Both the position numbers and the translations under genes were made by a program. Shown piece after piece: positions 1-14,400 of a stretch of DNA of 64,000 bases (the first letter of the stretch is position 1; each line of letters opens with the position of its first letter). Under the pieces are notes generated by a model, which was not told the origin of the DNA, did no database searches, and saw only the letters and a program-made list of their open reading frames with translations. The stretch lies in the NCBI RefSeq assembly GCF_014839805.1, contig NC_051138.1, positions 7,562,983-7,626,982 of the forward strand. The letters are read 5' to 3'. Source of the DNA: Manduca sexta. Lineage: Eukaryota; Arthropoda; Insecta; Lepidoptera; Sphingidae.

Positions 1-3000
1 CTCAGTTCAGATTTTAAACAGTATCAGCTTTATTTTAGAAACAATGTGCAAATTCTCAATGAAGAGTTTATTTTTCGAAACGTGGTTGATTTATTTATTA
101 CTTTAGTCTATTTTAGATATCATTTATTGCTTGTATGAATAAACAATAATTGACATATCCAACTAATAAGGTGATAGACATGTATGAGAAATAGTTGGAG
201 AAGATAGGAAAACAAATAGAGAAAGTTTCTATAGGGAAAGTAGAAACTTTCCCTATTTCTTTTGTGAAATAGTGCATAAATGTTAATTTATTTAGATTTT
301 ACGATATATAGCTAGTGTATTTATTAAGCATTCAGTGACTTAATATTTTATTACTCAGGATGACGAGCGTAATATAGTACGATGTAACGATTAGTAACTA
401 AAACTTTGAGATGGTATTACTGTTTAGTGTTTATGAACAGAAATGGCACTTGAAACTAGACCTGATCATCAAGACCACGTCCACCAGAGTAAATAGTAAT
501 ATGTACTTATTGTATTAAAAATACATTTGCTAATTACAAAATTACTACATATAACACGAAAAGCTGCTAAAGAAAATATTATGATCTTTAATAAAAAAAT
601 ATGCTACAAATTGAACTAAATCAAGTTTCAATTCATTATCCTAATGAATCGGAATTGATTCATGTGAGATTAAAAAGCGAGCATGACACGAGAATTTAAT
701 AAACTGTCTGCTAGTTATTTTCGGTCGAGTTCACAATTTTCTGTATTAAATCGGAGCCAGGGTGGGGTTGGTTGCTACGATACCTTTGAAGAGTTAATAA
801 GTCATAAATAGAGAGTTAGACCGAGAGAGAGCGAGCGTTTCAACTCTGTGCTGGAATGAGAGGGAGATAATCCCCAGGTAATGGCGGCGGAAGCAATCGT
901 GTGGAAGAAGGTGCGCTTGGAGAGGTTATGAGGTGTCACCAAATGGTGACTTTTAAGCTTTTAACAGACACGATTGTACATATTTATGTGTTAATAGTTT
1001 ACTATGTAAAACCTTTACAACTTGTGCCTTGAAGAATTGAGAACACTTGAAGAATTTGTTTTTTAAATATGGTCCAGTAAAATTTTGACATTATTAGTAA
1101 TATTTGTTTATATTTAAGTTTTATATAAGTTAGCTATTTACAATTATGTATAATAATTTATTGGGTTTTGCTGAATGGCAAAAGGCTTTACTCCTATTAA
1201 ATGGGTTCTACCATAGCTGGAACCACTGCCACTCCTCGACAGAAAAATTGATGATGTATGCTATTTATTTGTTGAAAGAAAGTAGCACCCAGGCGTTAAC
1301 CACCAAAACCAGCCTAAACATAATAACGAGTGTAATGAATTCCCATACTCTAAGCTATCGGCGCTCTTAAAAGGACTTTTCGCGCAGACATTTTCCTTTG
1401 TTCGTAGTCAGGGTGTGTATTGTTTCGAGCGAGTGCCATCTACATGTACCCACACTGTAAAGTGGTAAGCGATGAAAGCCGATAAGAGCTGAGTGCGTTC
1501 TATCGGAGTGGTCGATCACCGCTAAGTGCTTGTCCGGGCTTCCCTCCTATGATGTTTAAATATCCACCTTTTAGCTTTCCAATAAATGCTATTAATCAGT
1601 GCTTTAATCACTGTTGTAAGATGTGTAATTTACGTTAATAATATGTTAACTTTACATTAATAATATGAGAAGAATAAAGTGCCCAAGTAACACTTACATA
1701 TATATTCACAGATTTATTTATTATTAATCGTTGCAATCGTAATACACTAGAAACGTAGTATGCATGAAAGTATTTTTTGTTGTATATTTTTCTAGCCTAT
1801 AATAATAAGAAAAGCAGATGTGTTGATAGCCTCTACTACTCTGCTCATTCACTTCGTATTTATTTGTTAACCCAATAAATAAAGGAAAATTACTTAGCTC
1901 CATTAAAAAACCCGCAAACTTAAAATTTTTATAAAATCCTGATTTAATGGTAGAAATAATGTTTTGTTTCCCAAATGTTGGATTTTGTTTGGTTTTTTCT
2001 ACCAAGTTAATTAAATTATTTATCATTACTAATTACATTTATTCTTATGATTGCGAAATTTCTATAAAGTAATATTACTTATAATTTATTTTAATCGCTC
2101 AATGGGTTGCCTGGTGAGATAGTTTATTGAAGTAAAATTTGGGTTCTTTTCTTAATACCCTACAATAAAGAAATGATTTAATGAAGCAAGTTAGTTCAAC
2201 TTCGTTGTACTTTTCTGCGATAAAGGCATTTTCAGTGTAAATAATATATAATAATTTCATACATTTTCCTCTTGTTCTGTTGATAATTATTTGTTTTCAG
2301 TCAGTATATTTTCATCCGCCATTCATATTCATTAGCTTTTATCTCATTTCCACAACTTTTCCAATTAGATTTTCCTGGCATCTTTTTTCGGTTTCTCGCT
2401 CCCCAGACCCACTTCTATATTTACTATTCTTCTTGTAAAGTGCGTCTTATCTCTACATCTTACATGCTCATTGCTTATTCCAAGCTAGCCGCTAGACTGC
2501 AGTTTCACAATGACTGGTGAAACTTTTAAACTTGCCCCAATATTACATCGATTCCTCACTCTGTCTATCCCCATAAATATAGCCCCCTTAATATTCACAT
2601 TTCCACAGTACAGAATTGTCATTTGTCAGAATCGAGTTCGTGCAATATAGATTAATTTTCCTGCCAATTAACATCTAAATATTATCATTTTTGACTCATT
2701 TATATTGGTTTTGCGTAGGTATCATTCTTTTATGTGTAACAGTAAATATTATTTTTTACTGTTCACTGGTTTGCTATTTATATACTCATCTCAAATAATT
2801 GGAATCAATAAGGATAAAAATGAATTTAGTACATAACTTTGTATACCGTTATTCGTAAAGTATTATTTTTATATGTTTTATAAATGTACTAAATATAGAA
2901 TCTATAGGGGAAAAGTGCATTTTCCGAACGAGGCACGTCAAAAAGTTGAAACGGTCTGATGGGCAAATATTCAGATCCAAACGCGATACTCAGCGACCGT

Positions 3001-4600
3001 AGCAATATGAATCACGACTCGGAGCTACGAAGACACCACCTTCGAGCTTCATATTTTATCGTATTTTGTATAGTACAAGTTATATTTCCCAAGCTCTGTT
3101 GAAAAATTAAAACTCAAATTGAAAATAAGTATGACATAGATTAATGTTTTTTCTAAATGATTTACTTTTTATAAATGTAGAATCGGGCAAATTTATTTGT
3201 GTACTATCTTTGTGAACATCCACGTAATTAACAAATATAGGAACGAAATGAACACAGTCCAATTTATTATAGTTATTAGTTTATATAAAATAAAATTAAT
3301 CAGGCGGGTAAAAACATGAATCGATACTTCACTGAGTTATATTTCTATTGAATTGTAAAAATATTGTATCTAAGATTTAAAATCAAATTAAAATTATAAT
3401 ACCGTCAACAAATTATACATCATAAAGTAGGGCATTGTTACATCATAAATAATATTATTTAATTTTGTGCTATAGATATACTAAATTAATTAATCATTAC
3501 ATTTTGCCCCGCATCCATTCTTATTCTTACGCACTTGATAGGTAGATGAAATCCGGCACGCTCGTTGGACCGGGGAAACTTCATTTGCGAGTTCCTCTGG
3601 CCGTGAAATGAACCCGGCCCGTTATTGCGCCGATATTATATCCGTATCACCAAACGCAACGGCGCCTTTAACTTAAATGCTGATCGAGCAATTGTTTTGA
3701 CTTCGCGTTTGAAAATGGAAGACTGTGGGGTTGGTGACGATTATGTTTTAATTGATTTTAGATGTGATGTGTATGTAATAGATATCAAACACGAAAACAT
3801 ATGTTTTATCGTATTTACTAATATGTATAATTGTTAAGAGATGTGACAAACATTCAATGTCTTATTTAAAGGATTTGCTATCACTGTACAATGATAGCTG
3901 CAATTTTAAATTTTAACATCAAAATGATGCATCAATAAATATGTTAAGGAACGCTGGACACACAAGATTTAAAATGAGAATTATAGTTTATTGACTTCAC
4001 TTTTTCCAACCCCATTTCTGCTTCATGCTGGCGGATCTTTAAAAATCAATGTAGTTCTACAGATGATATTTAACATCACGTCACAATAAAAAGTTTATGT
4101 TTCAATTGATTTTAGTATTTACATTTTACCGTACGTAGGCAATTATGTTATTAAGGTTACTATTCTAATCTTTGTTGTCAAACTTACTATTCTGTACTGG
4201 GTAATTAGTAATATCAATGGGAACATATAAATGTATCTAATCTAAGTACAATCAGGAACCGCTGAATAAATTTGTAAAACATTTACTATCATGATAGATT
4301 AGATTTTTATATTTACATTTAGCTTTCCATATTTAATACATGCCAAATAGTTGGCCCTTATCGGTTATTTTATCTTAAAAAATCGCATAGTCGAACTTTT
4401 ATTTAACAAATTTTCACACGGGTTTAGACACGGGGAAAACTTAGTATGATAAAAAATTAAGGTACAAGTACTGATATCTGCACGAAAGTATTTTTATTTA
4501 AGAGCTGTCGAGCTGTTTCATAGAGAAATATCCTTTATTCGCATTCCGTGCAAATTCATTTGGAAACATTGATTGTGTATTTACGAGAGGTACATATTTT
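1..4600. other. No gene recognised; AT-rich DNA
   Basis: No stretch here reads as a conserved protein or a convincing exon. The open frames present (for example 1146-1370 plus and 1724-2026 minus) have AT-driven, low-complexity composition and no splice-site context. A small GC-richer block at about 730-940 contains a 16-codon frame starting ATG at 882, which is not enough to call a gene. No transposon ends were recognised. Confidence 0.5.
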
Positions 4601-4609
4601 TGGATCAAC

Positions 4610-4800
4610 TGAAATTTTCTGAAAACTGGAAAACCCCGCCCCTTTACAGTACAGGCTGCGATTGGTCGAACTGTATCTACGTCTGTAAACGTAGCGACCA
4701 ATGAGTAGCGGGGCTACGCGCAGACGTAGCGCTACGATCACCGCGGCGCGGGGCGCTACACGATCGACAGACGCACCGTAGGAGCTGCTACGCCAGGGAT
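4610..4800 (+). promoter_or_regulatory. CpG-rich promoter-like block with inverted CCAAT boxes
   Basis: A sharp GC and CpG island in otherwise AT-rich DNA. It contains a GC-box-like CCCGCCCC near 4635, an ATTGG (reverse CCAAT) near 4660, a CCAAT near 4700, and a run of CG-rich motifs repeating a CTACG core up to 4790. It lies directly upstream of a strong splice donor at 4811. That arrangement fits a TATA-less promoter and first exon for the plus-strand gene that continues at 6121. The transcription start is not determined. Confidence 0.5.
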
Positions 4801-4810
4801 CTGAAAAAAT
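4740..4810 (+). other. Candidate non-coding first exon (5' UTR)
   Basis: The GC-rich stretch ends in a textbook donor, with exon sequence AAAAAT followed by GTAAGT at 4811. A good acceptor (polypyrimidine tract, TTTTACAG) lies at 6120. The 5' limit is a guess because no TATA or clear initiator is visible. Splicing 4810 to 6121 would give a leader feeding the coding start at 6167. Confidence 0.4.
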
Positions 4811-6120
4811 GTAAGTATTCCTTTATATTTTAATTTGTTTTGTGTTAAATATTGTAAAACATTGTTCAAAATTGTAAGTAGTAGCTTTATAGTTATGAAT
4901 TTTACATGTACTCATACATTGATATGTATAGTTACATACATATTGTAATACAGTACCTATATGTCACGAAGACTAATGGTTACGTAACCTTATGTGACTT
5001 GTTATAATGTGTAAACAGTTATCAAATTTTATTTAGTTAATTCAGATATTCAAACATTTATTCATATAAAAATTCTAAAAAATATCCCAGACGGTAATTT
5101 TCAATCTATTTTAGCCTCTAGTTCACGAAACTGTCAAGCAAATTTTCACAATTGAATATAATGTCGATACAAATCATAATATTAGTGAATTCTTCATCGT
5201 TTATAAAAATAATAAATAGGGTAAATTATTAGAATTTCTGTATATTTCGATTTTAAAAATAAACTTTTAGAAATCTAATTTGGATTATAATAAAACATTG
5301 ATTTGCATTAATTAAAATCTTTTGTATGCTAATTTTAAATTCTAAGAAAAAAATACCAAAAAGGGCTTTCCTTTTTATTAATATTCAGTGCTAGTTAATT
5401 AGAAATATACACCACAAAACCCTATGAAAAGATGATGTTTTAAGCTCATTTTTAGTGAATTTATCTGTCGCGTCGTCGGTATAGTCATGCGTCATCACTC
5501 CAAAACCAGGGTATAATAATATCATAATATCTCAATTCCCGAGTCCTGATTAATAGTTTAATAATTTTGTGTATTTAAGTCATTTAAAAAAATACGCTTT
5601 GCCGTAATTTAATGTCCATAGCGCTCAGCTGAGAATCAGAAGAAAGAAAATTTGCTTCCCGTGTTTAAATATTGTGATTTTACTTTGGTTTGGATTGATC
5701 GTTGATTCAGCTTTACATTTCTAAAGGATAATTAAATAGATAAGTCACCTATGGGCGTTTGGAAATAGAAATTAAATTATATTAAACTTAATTTCACAAA
5801 TATTTGAATGTAAAGAATATACTACTTTACTTATTTTTGTGGTATTTTATGACATTATGCAGTCAGCTGCTGTTCTAACAACGCGAACCTAACTTTGTAT
5901 ACTTCTGGCGCTATAAAGTGTGCAAGTATCACTGTGTTCTCGAGCATGATGCTTTCAGTCAGTAACGACCAACCTTAACTAATGCGAGGTACGACGGAAA
6001 ATCATTGTAAGGCTATATTATCCGATTACCAAAGTAAGCGAGGCCTTCCGAAGCTTGAGGCCTTAGTTTCCCACTACGATCAACAATGTAGGCAGTTTAT
6101 AAAGGTTTTTTATTTTACAG

Positions 6121-6234
6121 GTACCGCGTATGAGTGACGTTTAATGTGGAATATCGAGCAGCCGCAATGCAGGGGTTCCAGGCCGCTAAAGAGAAGGCGT
6201 CAGGCCTCTTCGCCAACAAACCCCTTTTATTCAA
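6121..6234 (+). CDS. Second exon with N-terminus of an unidentified protein
   Basis: The exon is bounded by an acceptor (TATTTTACAG, ending at 6120) and a perfect donor (GTAAGT at 6235). The likeliest start is ATG at 6167, with G at -3, giving 22 complete codons: MQGFQAAKEKASGLFANKPL then L-F, and a split codon (phase 2). The sequence is amphipathic and basic, without an obvious signal peptide; an organelle-targeting or membrane-proximal N-terminus is possible. I do not recognise the protein. Two upstream ATGs precede it: 6130 opens a four-codon uORF, and 6144 opens an overlapping frame that also runs to the donor but has a poor start context. No later exon was found in the window, so the gene may span a long intron from 6235 onward. 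Confidence 0.5.
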
Positions 6235-7797
6235 GTAAGTGGAATTTTTAAGGGAATAACATTTTACGAATTTCATCGTGATATTTTTAAATTATTATAT
6301 ATGTTTTAAAGGTTTTTCAGCCCTCACCGGACCGGCTAACATTATTATATTCAAATAAATTCTAGGTAATCAAAACTATTTTCAGAATATAAACAGATAT
6401 TAAAATAAAATTGTTTCAGAAATTACGTTTACTCTTACAGAAATATATAATGTAGAATACAACAACGCTAATATTTAACTACTTAGGTAAGGTAGATTTT
6501 TTCGTTAGGTTTTAATTTCCCATAATATTTTAACGGCTATCATACAGTTGAGCATAGGTTTCATTACGTAGACAATACCGACGGATTGAGGAAGACGAAT
6601 AAACTACGCAGACCTTTGGTAGTGATGCACACTTGGAAAACTATAGGATGTAAAGCTACTATCAGAATTTGAGAAGATAAAAAAAAAATAAAAATATTTT
6701 ATCAAGATGATGACAAATAGAAGATAAACTTATTAAACATCAGAAAAATTATGTTATAAACAACATTATAAACACAGTGAAAGGGATAATATGATGACAT
6801 ACTTGTATATTGGCTAACAATTTACTTAAGTTAATTATGATTTAGTTTCAAATAGACATCACATTTACGTAGCTTTATTGGACTATATAATACATGTCGT
6901 ATTCATGGAAGGTAGCAGATTAAAACCTTTTTGGTGCCTGCATCACGCTAGTTCCTGAACTGATTACATGGAATTATAATGACGTGATGTAGTGATTACG
7001 TTATAATTTAATAATAGTAGGAATTCGTTTCTAAGTAATAGACTTGTTTTACCGTAATCTGTCCAAGTCTTCAGACGAACTGTAGTTTGCATGCATTGCA
7101 GTTTGGAAATTGTAGCCTGGCCAGTACGGTCATTTTTATTGTGAGATAAGCTTAATATTTTTCAGTGATTACATTTTGAGCCCAATGAGTATTATGTCGT
7201 AATAATTTAACGAACATTTAAGCAAATACAAAAATGAAATTAAAAGCTGTTGTTTAACAATCTTTATAACTCGCGTCTCCAAGTTATTTTTCCTAAAATT
7301 AATTAATGTGAAGACCCGAAACCGAAAATTTTTAAATTTTATATATAGTTTAATAATTAACTCATAAGAGAAGTGCATTTCAGCGTTATGCTTACTGAAT
7401 TAAGTTCTGGGTTTTTATGCTAGTTTGTGTGCAGCGAATGCTCTTACCAATAGGCGAACGACTTGTTTGTCAGTCATTTTGTTGTATATTCAAAAGCATA
7501 ATGATATTATGTCAAGTTTAATTTGATGTGCTCAGTAAGAACATGACGTAAATCTGTAACTTAATTTTTATTGTGTTCTACTGGGAAACGTGCCAAGTCT
7601 GGAGACGTCAAGCTACAAATTTATTACCAGTGACATACTTACAACTAAAAGAGGTTAATGTTACATTTGTTTTGAGAGTACCGGTCTTAGCAGTTGTATA
7701 ATAAATACATTTACATTACATAATTATTTAAGACGTTATTTATTGTCATACTCGGTTACTGAAGAGCAATCAAAGATTTAATAAAATTTAATGTAAA

Positions 7798-7985
7798 TAA
7801 CTCGCCTCGCCTCGGTGGCACATTGGCCTTTTCTGTCCGAAGTTGAGAATTTGTGCCCGATTTGGCGATAACCTTACTCCTTATTACATAATAGGACGAA
7901 ACGCACATCGTGATAAGTGGTTGCCCTGGTACCTCTGCCTACCCTTTTGGAGATAACGGCGTGGTTAGTGGTTGTAATAAAAATT
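7798..7985 (+). repeat. Truncated tRNA-SINE-family copy
   Basis: This copy shares a backbone with the fuller copy at 9408-9690: a segment reading like GAATTTGTGCCCGATTTGG, then a block about accessing a lattice of TTATTACATAATAGGAC, then ACCTCTGCCTACCC near the 3' end. It lacks the promoter boxes at its 5' end. A related 3' fragment lies on the minus strand at 39984-40040, and short related pieces lie at 43620-43700 and 43775-43850. Confidence 0.55.
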
Positions 7986-8613
7986 AAGTAAATAAATGAA
8001 AAGGTTAAGAAATGCGACAATGTTTGTACCTAGAAGATCATCGTTAGGCCATAGATAATATTATTATATAAATTAATAGGTATTTTTATAGCCTTCTTTG
8101 AATATTGATACAGAAAGGACCCTTTTGTGAGAAATTCTAATTATGATGTTCACAGAAAAGATAAGATACTTCAAAGAAAATAAAAATGTTTCTTGCGAAA
8201 AAGTAAAGCTTCTTCAAAACCACTACAAAATGCTTAAAAATACTTTGTGTATGTATTATCAAGAATTAATAATGAGAGCATTTTTATTTGCTGTGCTATT
8301 GTTATGATTAGTTTTTGGAAAAGGATTCGTATCTTTAATTTTGGGTTTATGGGTTTCAGTCAGTTACCAGGTTTTAAATTGTTTATTACGTATGAACTTG
8401 TGTACCTAAATTGGGAGAAAAAAATATTTTCCTGAGTGTTGATATGCCTTGTGCAAGATTTCATCAGGTTTACGATTTGCTTTGACCATCAATCAGTCAT
8501 ATTATTATTGTATTCAATATTATTAAATATTTTTTGGGTTTAAATGTATTCTTACTTCATTACTATGTCGTCAACCACTAAATTATTTTGAAGTTAGCAA
8601 TGACGTGACGTGA

Positions 8614-8644
8614 CATTAATCCTAGCATTAAGCTAGGATTAATG
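8614..8644. repeat. Short perfect hairpin (13-bp arms)
   Basis: CATTAATCCTAGC is followed by a five-base loop and then its exact reverse complement GCTAGGATTAATG. It lies just downstream of a tandem GACGTGACGTGAC. The hairpin is too short and its loop too small for a typical pre-miRNA. It may be a remnant of a mobile element or a regulatory dyad. Confidence 0.6.
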
Positions 8645-8749
8645 TAGGAACATGTTGATACAACGGTAATTCGGCTTAAACTTTTTACTATTGACTGACT
8701 TTAGATATACTTTACATAACTAGTTATGTACTTATGTATAATGTATACA

Positions 8750-9310
8750 ATTATATAAAGCTGAATAGTCTCTTTGTTTGAACGCGCTAATCTCAGGAAC
8801 TACCAGTTCAAATTTAAAAATTATTTAAGTGTTGGATTGCCCATTTATCGAGAAAAGCTATAGGCCATATAACATCACGCTTTGACCAATAGGCGCGGAG
8901 CATTAATAAAAGTGTTGCAAAAACGTAGCACATTAATTATTTCGTTTCAGAGCTTCCGCTGCGTTAATGGTTAAAGTTACGCAATATGTATGACAGAATT
9001 GTTCCTCGTAAAAAGTTCTAAATAATATACCATAAAAAAAGTACCCCGCCGCATCTAGCCGCCTGTCTGAATGCGATACATTCAAAAATTATATAAAGAA
9101 AATTAATCTGAAATGAAATTTTCTTGAATCTTTAATTAAATTAATAATTATTAAATTTATTTTAGTATAGAAATAGTTTGGGCATGGGAAGGATATATGT
9201 AGGCTACTTTCTATCTCTGGAACATATATGGCGGGACTTTTATCCCGAAAACCTCTATCACGCGATTGAAGCCGCAAGCGAGAGCTACATAATATAATGT
9301 GCATTGTATA
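8750..9310. repeat. Dispersed lepidopteran repeat, copy 1
   Basis: This block starts near TATAAAGCTGAATAG and runs through CATCACGC, then GACCAATAGG and AGAGCTTCCG, ending near a GAAGCCGCAAGCGAGAGCTA-type tail. A second copy lies at 39165-39610 with the same order of motifs (AAAGCTGAAGAGCTTGTTTG, then CCCATTTATC, AGAGCTTCCG and GTCTGTATGC). Such blocks are non-coding dispersed repeats that recur in moth and butterfly genomes. No transposase frame is visible. Confidence 0.6.
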
Positions 9311-9407
9311 ACTGAACTGCCTAGACTGTCTTAAGTATGGCATCTGAATGTTAACCCTAAAAATTCCAAAATACAACAAAATGTTAAAATAAAGTACATT
9401 TAATTGT

Positions 9408-9690
9408 CTGACTGCGTCGGTACCATAGTTGTATTACGTGCACAGTACGACACGGCTCCGAAGTCCCGCGTTTGAATCTCGGATTGGGGAGAGAGATATT
9501 AGGCTTTTCTGCTCATGTCGGCGACGATGTCCGCCCGGAGTCAGGAATTTGGCCTCAATATTGCGATAGGCTCGCTCCTTATCACATCATAGGACAGAAC
9601 ACACAGGCAAAAAGTGGATGCCTTGCTGGCACCTCTGCGTAACCCATTGGGGATAAAGGTCTGATGTGTGTTTGTTTTTATTTATTTTAC
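9408..9690 (+). repeat. tRNA-derived SINE
   Basis: A polymerase-III-like B box (GCGTTTGAATCTC at 9468-9480) follows a degenerate A-box region, then a SINE body containing GAGTCAGGAATTTGGCCTC and CACCTCTGCGTAACCC. The 3' end fades into a T-rich tail near 9670-9690. The same body occurs at 7798-7985 and, inverted, at 30005-30205. Confidence 0.6.
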
Positions 9691-12600
9691 CTTACTAGAG
9701 CTAAGAATATAAAAGGACCGTCAAGGATAAATAATTTTTAAATATTATACCCCCCTTTGGCAAAGATTTAGTCTTATGTGAAATTAAAAACTGATAACTT
9801 ATAATTAATAATTATTTAGTAAATATTGATGTTTTTACAAAATTGTACGTGATAATATATATTGTACAACGTAATTAATTATGATTATAATCAATAAAAA
9901 AATCTTTAATGGCTTTGTACGATCAAAAATAATTCGCAAGTATTTGCATTTTCCTCGAAATTATTTCCGATGAGGGCATCAAAAAGGTTTTAGCCAAATC
10001 AATTTCTCGAATATTACGTTTATGAAATTATCCTTAATAATAATTAATCGTAATCAAATATGAATAACTTCTTCGCCCGAAATAAATCTTAGAATAATAC
10101 GTTTTTAATTTACCGTTCAAACCTTTCCTCACATAAGTTTAATCAAAATACATTTATTCAATTTAACAGTTCATAAAATTATCCTATTAAAAATATGAAT
10201 ACCAGGAATCCCCGAAACAAAAAGTAGAAGTTGACTCGACAACGCAGGGAATTGAAGCAATTTAGATGGAAACTGCGAGTCGATCGTTGATAATATTGAC
10301 AGGGGATAATACGTGTTGCAATAGAAATAAAATAAGAGCGGGGATACCAAACTAGTCTAACGAGCACCGTGAAATGTAGGGTTAATACTAGATAATCATA
10401 TGGCTAATATATTTAATATTGATGTATGTATGTATTTATATTGTATATATATATAATAAATCGGCAGAACCCGGTGTGCTTGAACATTGAAAGAGTAATA
10501 AAAAGACAAAGGGGTGACTAAAGGAGAATATTAGAGCACAAACCAGAGATTTTATAATTATTTTCCGTGTTTTTCTATTTGTTTGTCAGCGTATATCTTC
10601 AAAACTACTGATTTTTTTTTTATGTAATTTTCATAGGTGGGCGTAGTATAATTGGTAGCAAAATGTTGGGTTTGTTTGAAAAAAACTTGATATCGAAAAA
10701 AGTAATATTATTATACAGTATTACTACGAGAGTAGATTTATATAAGTTCACGTACAGTTGCGGGCACAGGTAATGTGTACTAATGTTAGAGAATCATGGT
10801 AGGACACGAAGTCAATATATAAATTAAAAATATATTTTCCATATTTTGAGTTGAATTCGCGTTCTGATAAGGTTTTGCAATAAATTATATCTAAGTTGTA
10901 TTATATTAATTTGAAAAGGATCCGCTAGCCACAGCAAATTCTAATGCCTTTTTATTGTTACAGTAAACATATTTTTAAAGAAATAAAAAGTAATGAGCGT
11001 AATATTATTTTCTATATACGTTTTTTTAAATATTTGTAGTTATTAATAATAATAAATAAATAATAAGATTATTGCGTGGCAGCCCTGCAGTCGGCTGCTC
11101 AGCACTGATAACAAACAGACATCATCCGGATTTGTGTCGTCATGCGCACCGTCTTCTCAAATGTGCGCTCGATACGTTACCATCGGATTTGTCTACAAAT
11201 TCAGCCGCTTGTCTTAAGTTTTTGTATTGTTAGGAAAATTATATATTATGTTGTGTATTTGTAATAGTTTATTTGTTCGTTTGGAAATTTGCAAATCCTT
11301 AATACATTGGATATCCTTAATAACTGCAAATCCTTGGTAAATTGTTTATTGAAGATGACCTACATTTTGTTAATAATTAGGGAAAATAAAAAAAATGTCT
11401 GAACCAAATGCCTGGCATATTAATTACTCATTTTTAAATCTCATTGTAAATTGTATTAAAAAAATATGGGACGATGGGACGAACTGTCGTAATAAATTAG
11501 AATTTATAAAAAACGTTTACCCTAATTTTGAGAAAGATATCTGAGTCATTTTGATACGTATTTGGTAATAGTTTTATTTATCAGGAAATAGATCATATTT
11601 TGATAATAATCAATGTGCACGGAAATGATCATAAAAATGTAAACTTCACGGAAATTCATTAATGTGCATTATTATAAAAGATTTTCCATAAATTTTAAAG
11701 TTTTAAATTGTAACCTATTTATATCTTATCCAAGACATATTGTTTGGACATTATGATAACATTTACAATATAAAAACATACGAATATATTCGTATAATTT
11801 ATATATTCCTTTATAGCTTTTGTAGGTATTCAAATATACCAAAATAATTCCGCGTATAAAAACAAATTGATACCTGTCTACATATACCCTGTTACGAGCT
11901 ACCCTTAAGGTTTAAAGCTCATAAATTGCGTAGCGAGCGCAGCGGAAGGGTAGCCAGTTCATTATTTAGTCCGTTTAAATCACTAAGTCCTTAAAAGACA
12001 TTAGCAGGCTTTGTACCGTTATCGCAGTACACAAAAGAGATTTGGAATGAGCTTATAGGGGGAGTATCCTGTCACTTATTACTCATAATGTTTAGCTTAA
12101 TGCAGCCGAGAACTTTATCGTTGATATGCATGACAATTAAATTAAACACGAATCCGTTTTAGCTAATTTATTGTTTTATTTTAATGCGAAGCGTTTTAAA
12201 AATGTTGATAAAATGTAATCGTCGAGCCATGAAACGAGTCCCACTCGTAGAATTAAACTTTTTATCGGACTTTATGTAGTTAATAGGAGCTATATGTATT
12301 ATGTACACCAAAACCTCTTAGATGTCAAAAATATTCTAGGAATAGGTTTCTTCTATTTTTGCTTTTATGACTTCCATTTCACAACAATTATTCCTGCTAA
12401 CTGATGACTTAACGTGCTCTCTATAGATTTGAGATTTTAAGTTTTTTGTTGACTTAAGGTTATAACTACATCCTATCTACGCGTCATGTTGGTTAGTCTG
12501 TACTATTAAATAAAAGTTTTCTAGTAAACAACGGCCGTGGCATAATTAAATTTATCATTATTATTTGGCCTTACTTCTAAATCATCATCAATCATCCTTA

Positions 12601-14400
12601 TCAAATTGGTAAGGTGGCTTTAATTTTCATACGAAAATGTTATCCATCTGTAATATTTTTCGAATCAACATTATGATGCTCCGGTCCAGACGACATATTA
12701 TATTTAAAGCACTCACGCTAATTGTTTCCGCCATTTGAATATTGCCGACGACAATTACTGGATTGGTCCATCGCCGCTGGTACAACGGGACCCTAAATTA
12801 ATTGCTCCCTGCTCACTTTGTTTTATTTTGTTCTAAGTGATATTGAAAATGGGACTGCCGCCTTTTAATTGTTATTTTTAATGTCTTTTAAAGTAAATTT
12901 CAATGCATTGGGAAATGGATAATAGGGTTTTCTGATGTTTTTTTCTTTTAATAAAATTTTCCTGTTTAATTTTGGTGTAGCATGAAGTATGTCAAATTAT
13001 AGTTATTTGCAATTTATTATACTAATTTTATGACATTAATGCTGTTAAAAGCATTACAAGGCACCACAACTACAATAGTTTTAATTTATAAACTAGCAAA
13101 CTAAATTATCGAATTCACATTTTCATTTAGATTTACAAATTATACATGAATATTATAGATCTTGAACATCATTAACCCCCATGCACCGACAGTAACTTTA
13201 ATTAGCTTGATAATATTTTAAATAATAAATTTATGTTGTAAGATTTCAAATGATAACATAATTAACAAACTTTATTAATATTCATTAGTATCATTGAAAT
13301 TTCTCAGGTAAAGCCGCGAGCTATGTCAGTAACTAATTGGCTGTCCGTCGGCGACGGGACCACAAAAGCTACCGGTTGCTCATTAAAATTTAATCCTCAA
13401 GCCCTGAGGCAAATGTTTGACAACTAATTTGCTTGTGCAATATAACACCCAGATAGGAGCCTTCATATTACGTCATGGGTTTACAAATTCCGATATTTAA
13501 TGACAGTACGATTTTAGTAAGCTGACGGATTTTTTATTGTAAAGATGAGTCGTGCATAAAATAATAAAAAAATCCGAAATTCGTTGGAAATATATCTAAT
13601 GATTTATAAACTATCCCTACATACTGAAGGTTTACATTGACATTTTTACCAATACAATGTAGGCATGCGGTAAAACTTACGAGATGAATACTTTAAGTTT
13701 TTTATGCCATTATATATTTTGAAATCCTTAGGAGAGGTCTATGTTTAGCAGTTACCTTATGTGGTCGATAACGATAAAAGAATATACTTGAATGTAGCTC
13801 GTCGAGAGCTACGCGCCACTACTGCCTATAAACAGACTGGCTACCTAGAAACACACAGAAATAATCTACATGACACTAGATTGTATTCGTCATCTAGGAA
13901 TATTCGATTTTAGCCTCTGAATTCCCAATCCCTATGACGACTAAATATTTACAATGATATTTGCACACTGCATATTGCATAAAAAGAAAATGGTGGTGAT
14001 ATTGACTCAACGGACTTGCGCTAACATCATAGGCCTATCTAAGGGGGGTTGTTTCGTCTCTGCCAGACCAAAAAATGTTTGGTGCCCACCTAAAGAATAT
14101 TAGTTTATTTTTTAAAACGCCTAAAATTATCATCTGCATCTGATCAATTATCGGGGTGATAATACTGCTGCACTTAATATATCTGAAAATATATTAAATA
14201 CACACGTATTATTGATTTTTTTTAAGTAGGCCAGCTTCACACTACTATATTTTATGTGCTTTATCCATACAAGTAAGATTTTGATAAGAACAACACAAAT
14301 TCAATAAATTATTAGTATCGAGAGAAAATTAAGTCCATAACGACCTAAGATTCACCAAATTAGTAACCACCATTGAGGATGACCTACATAAATACTTGAA

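Noticed and set aside
8614..8644. Hairpin considered as a microRNA precursor
   Set aside because: Arms of 13 bp with a five-base loop are too short.
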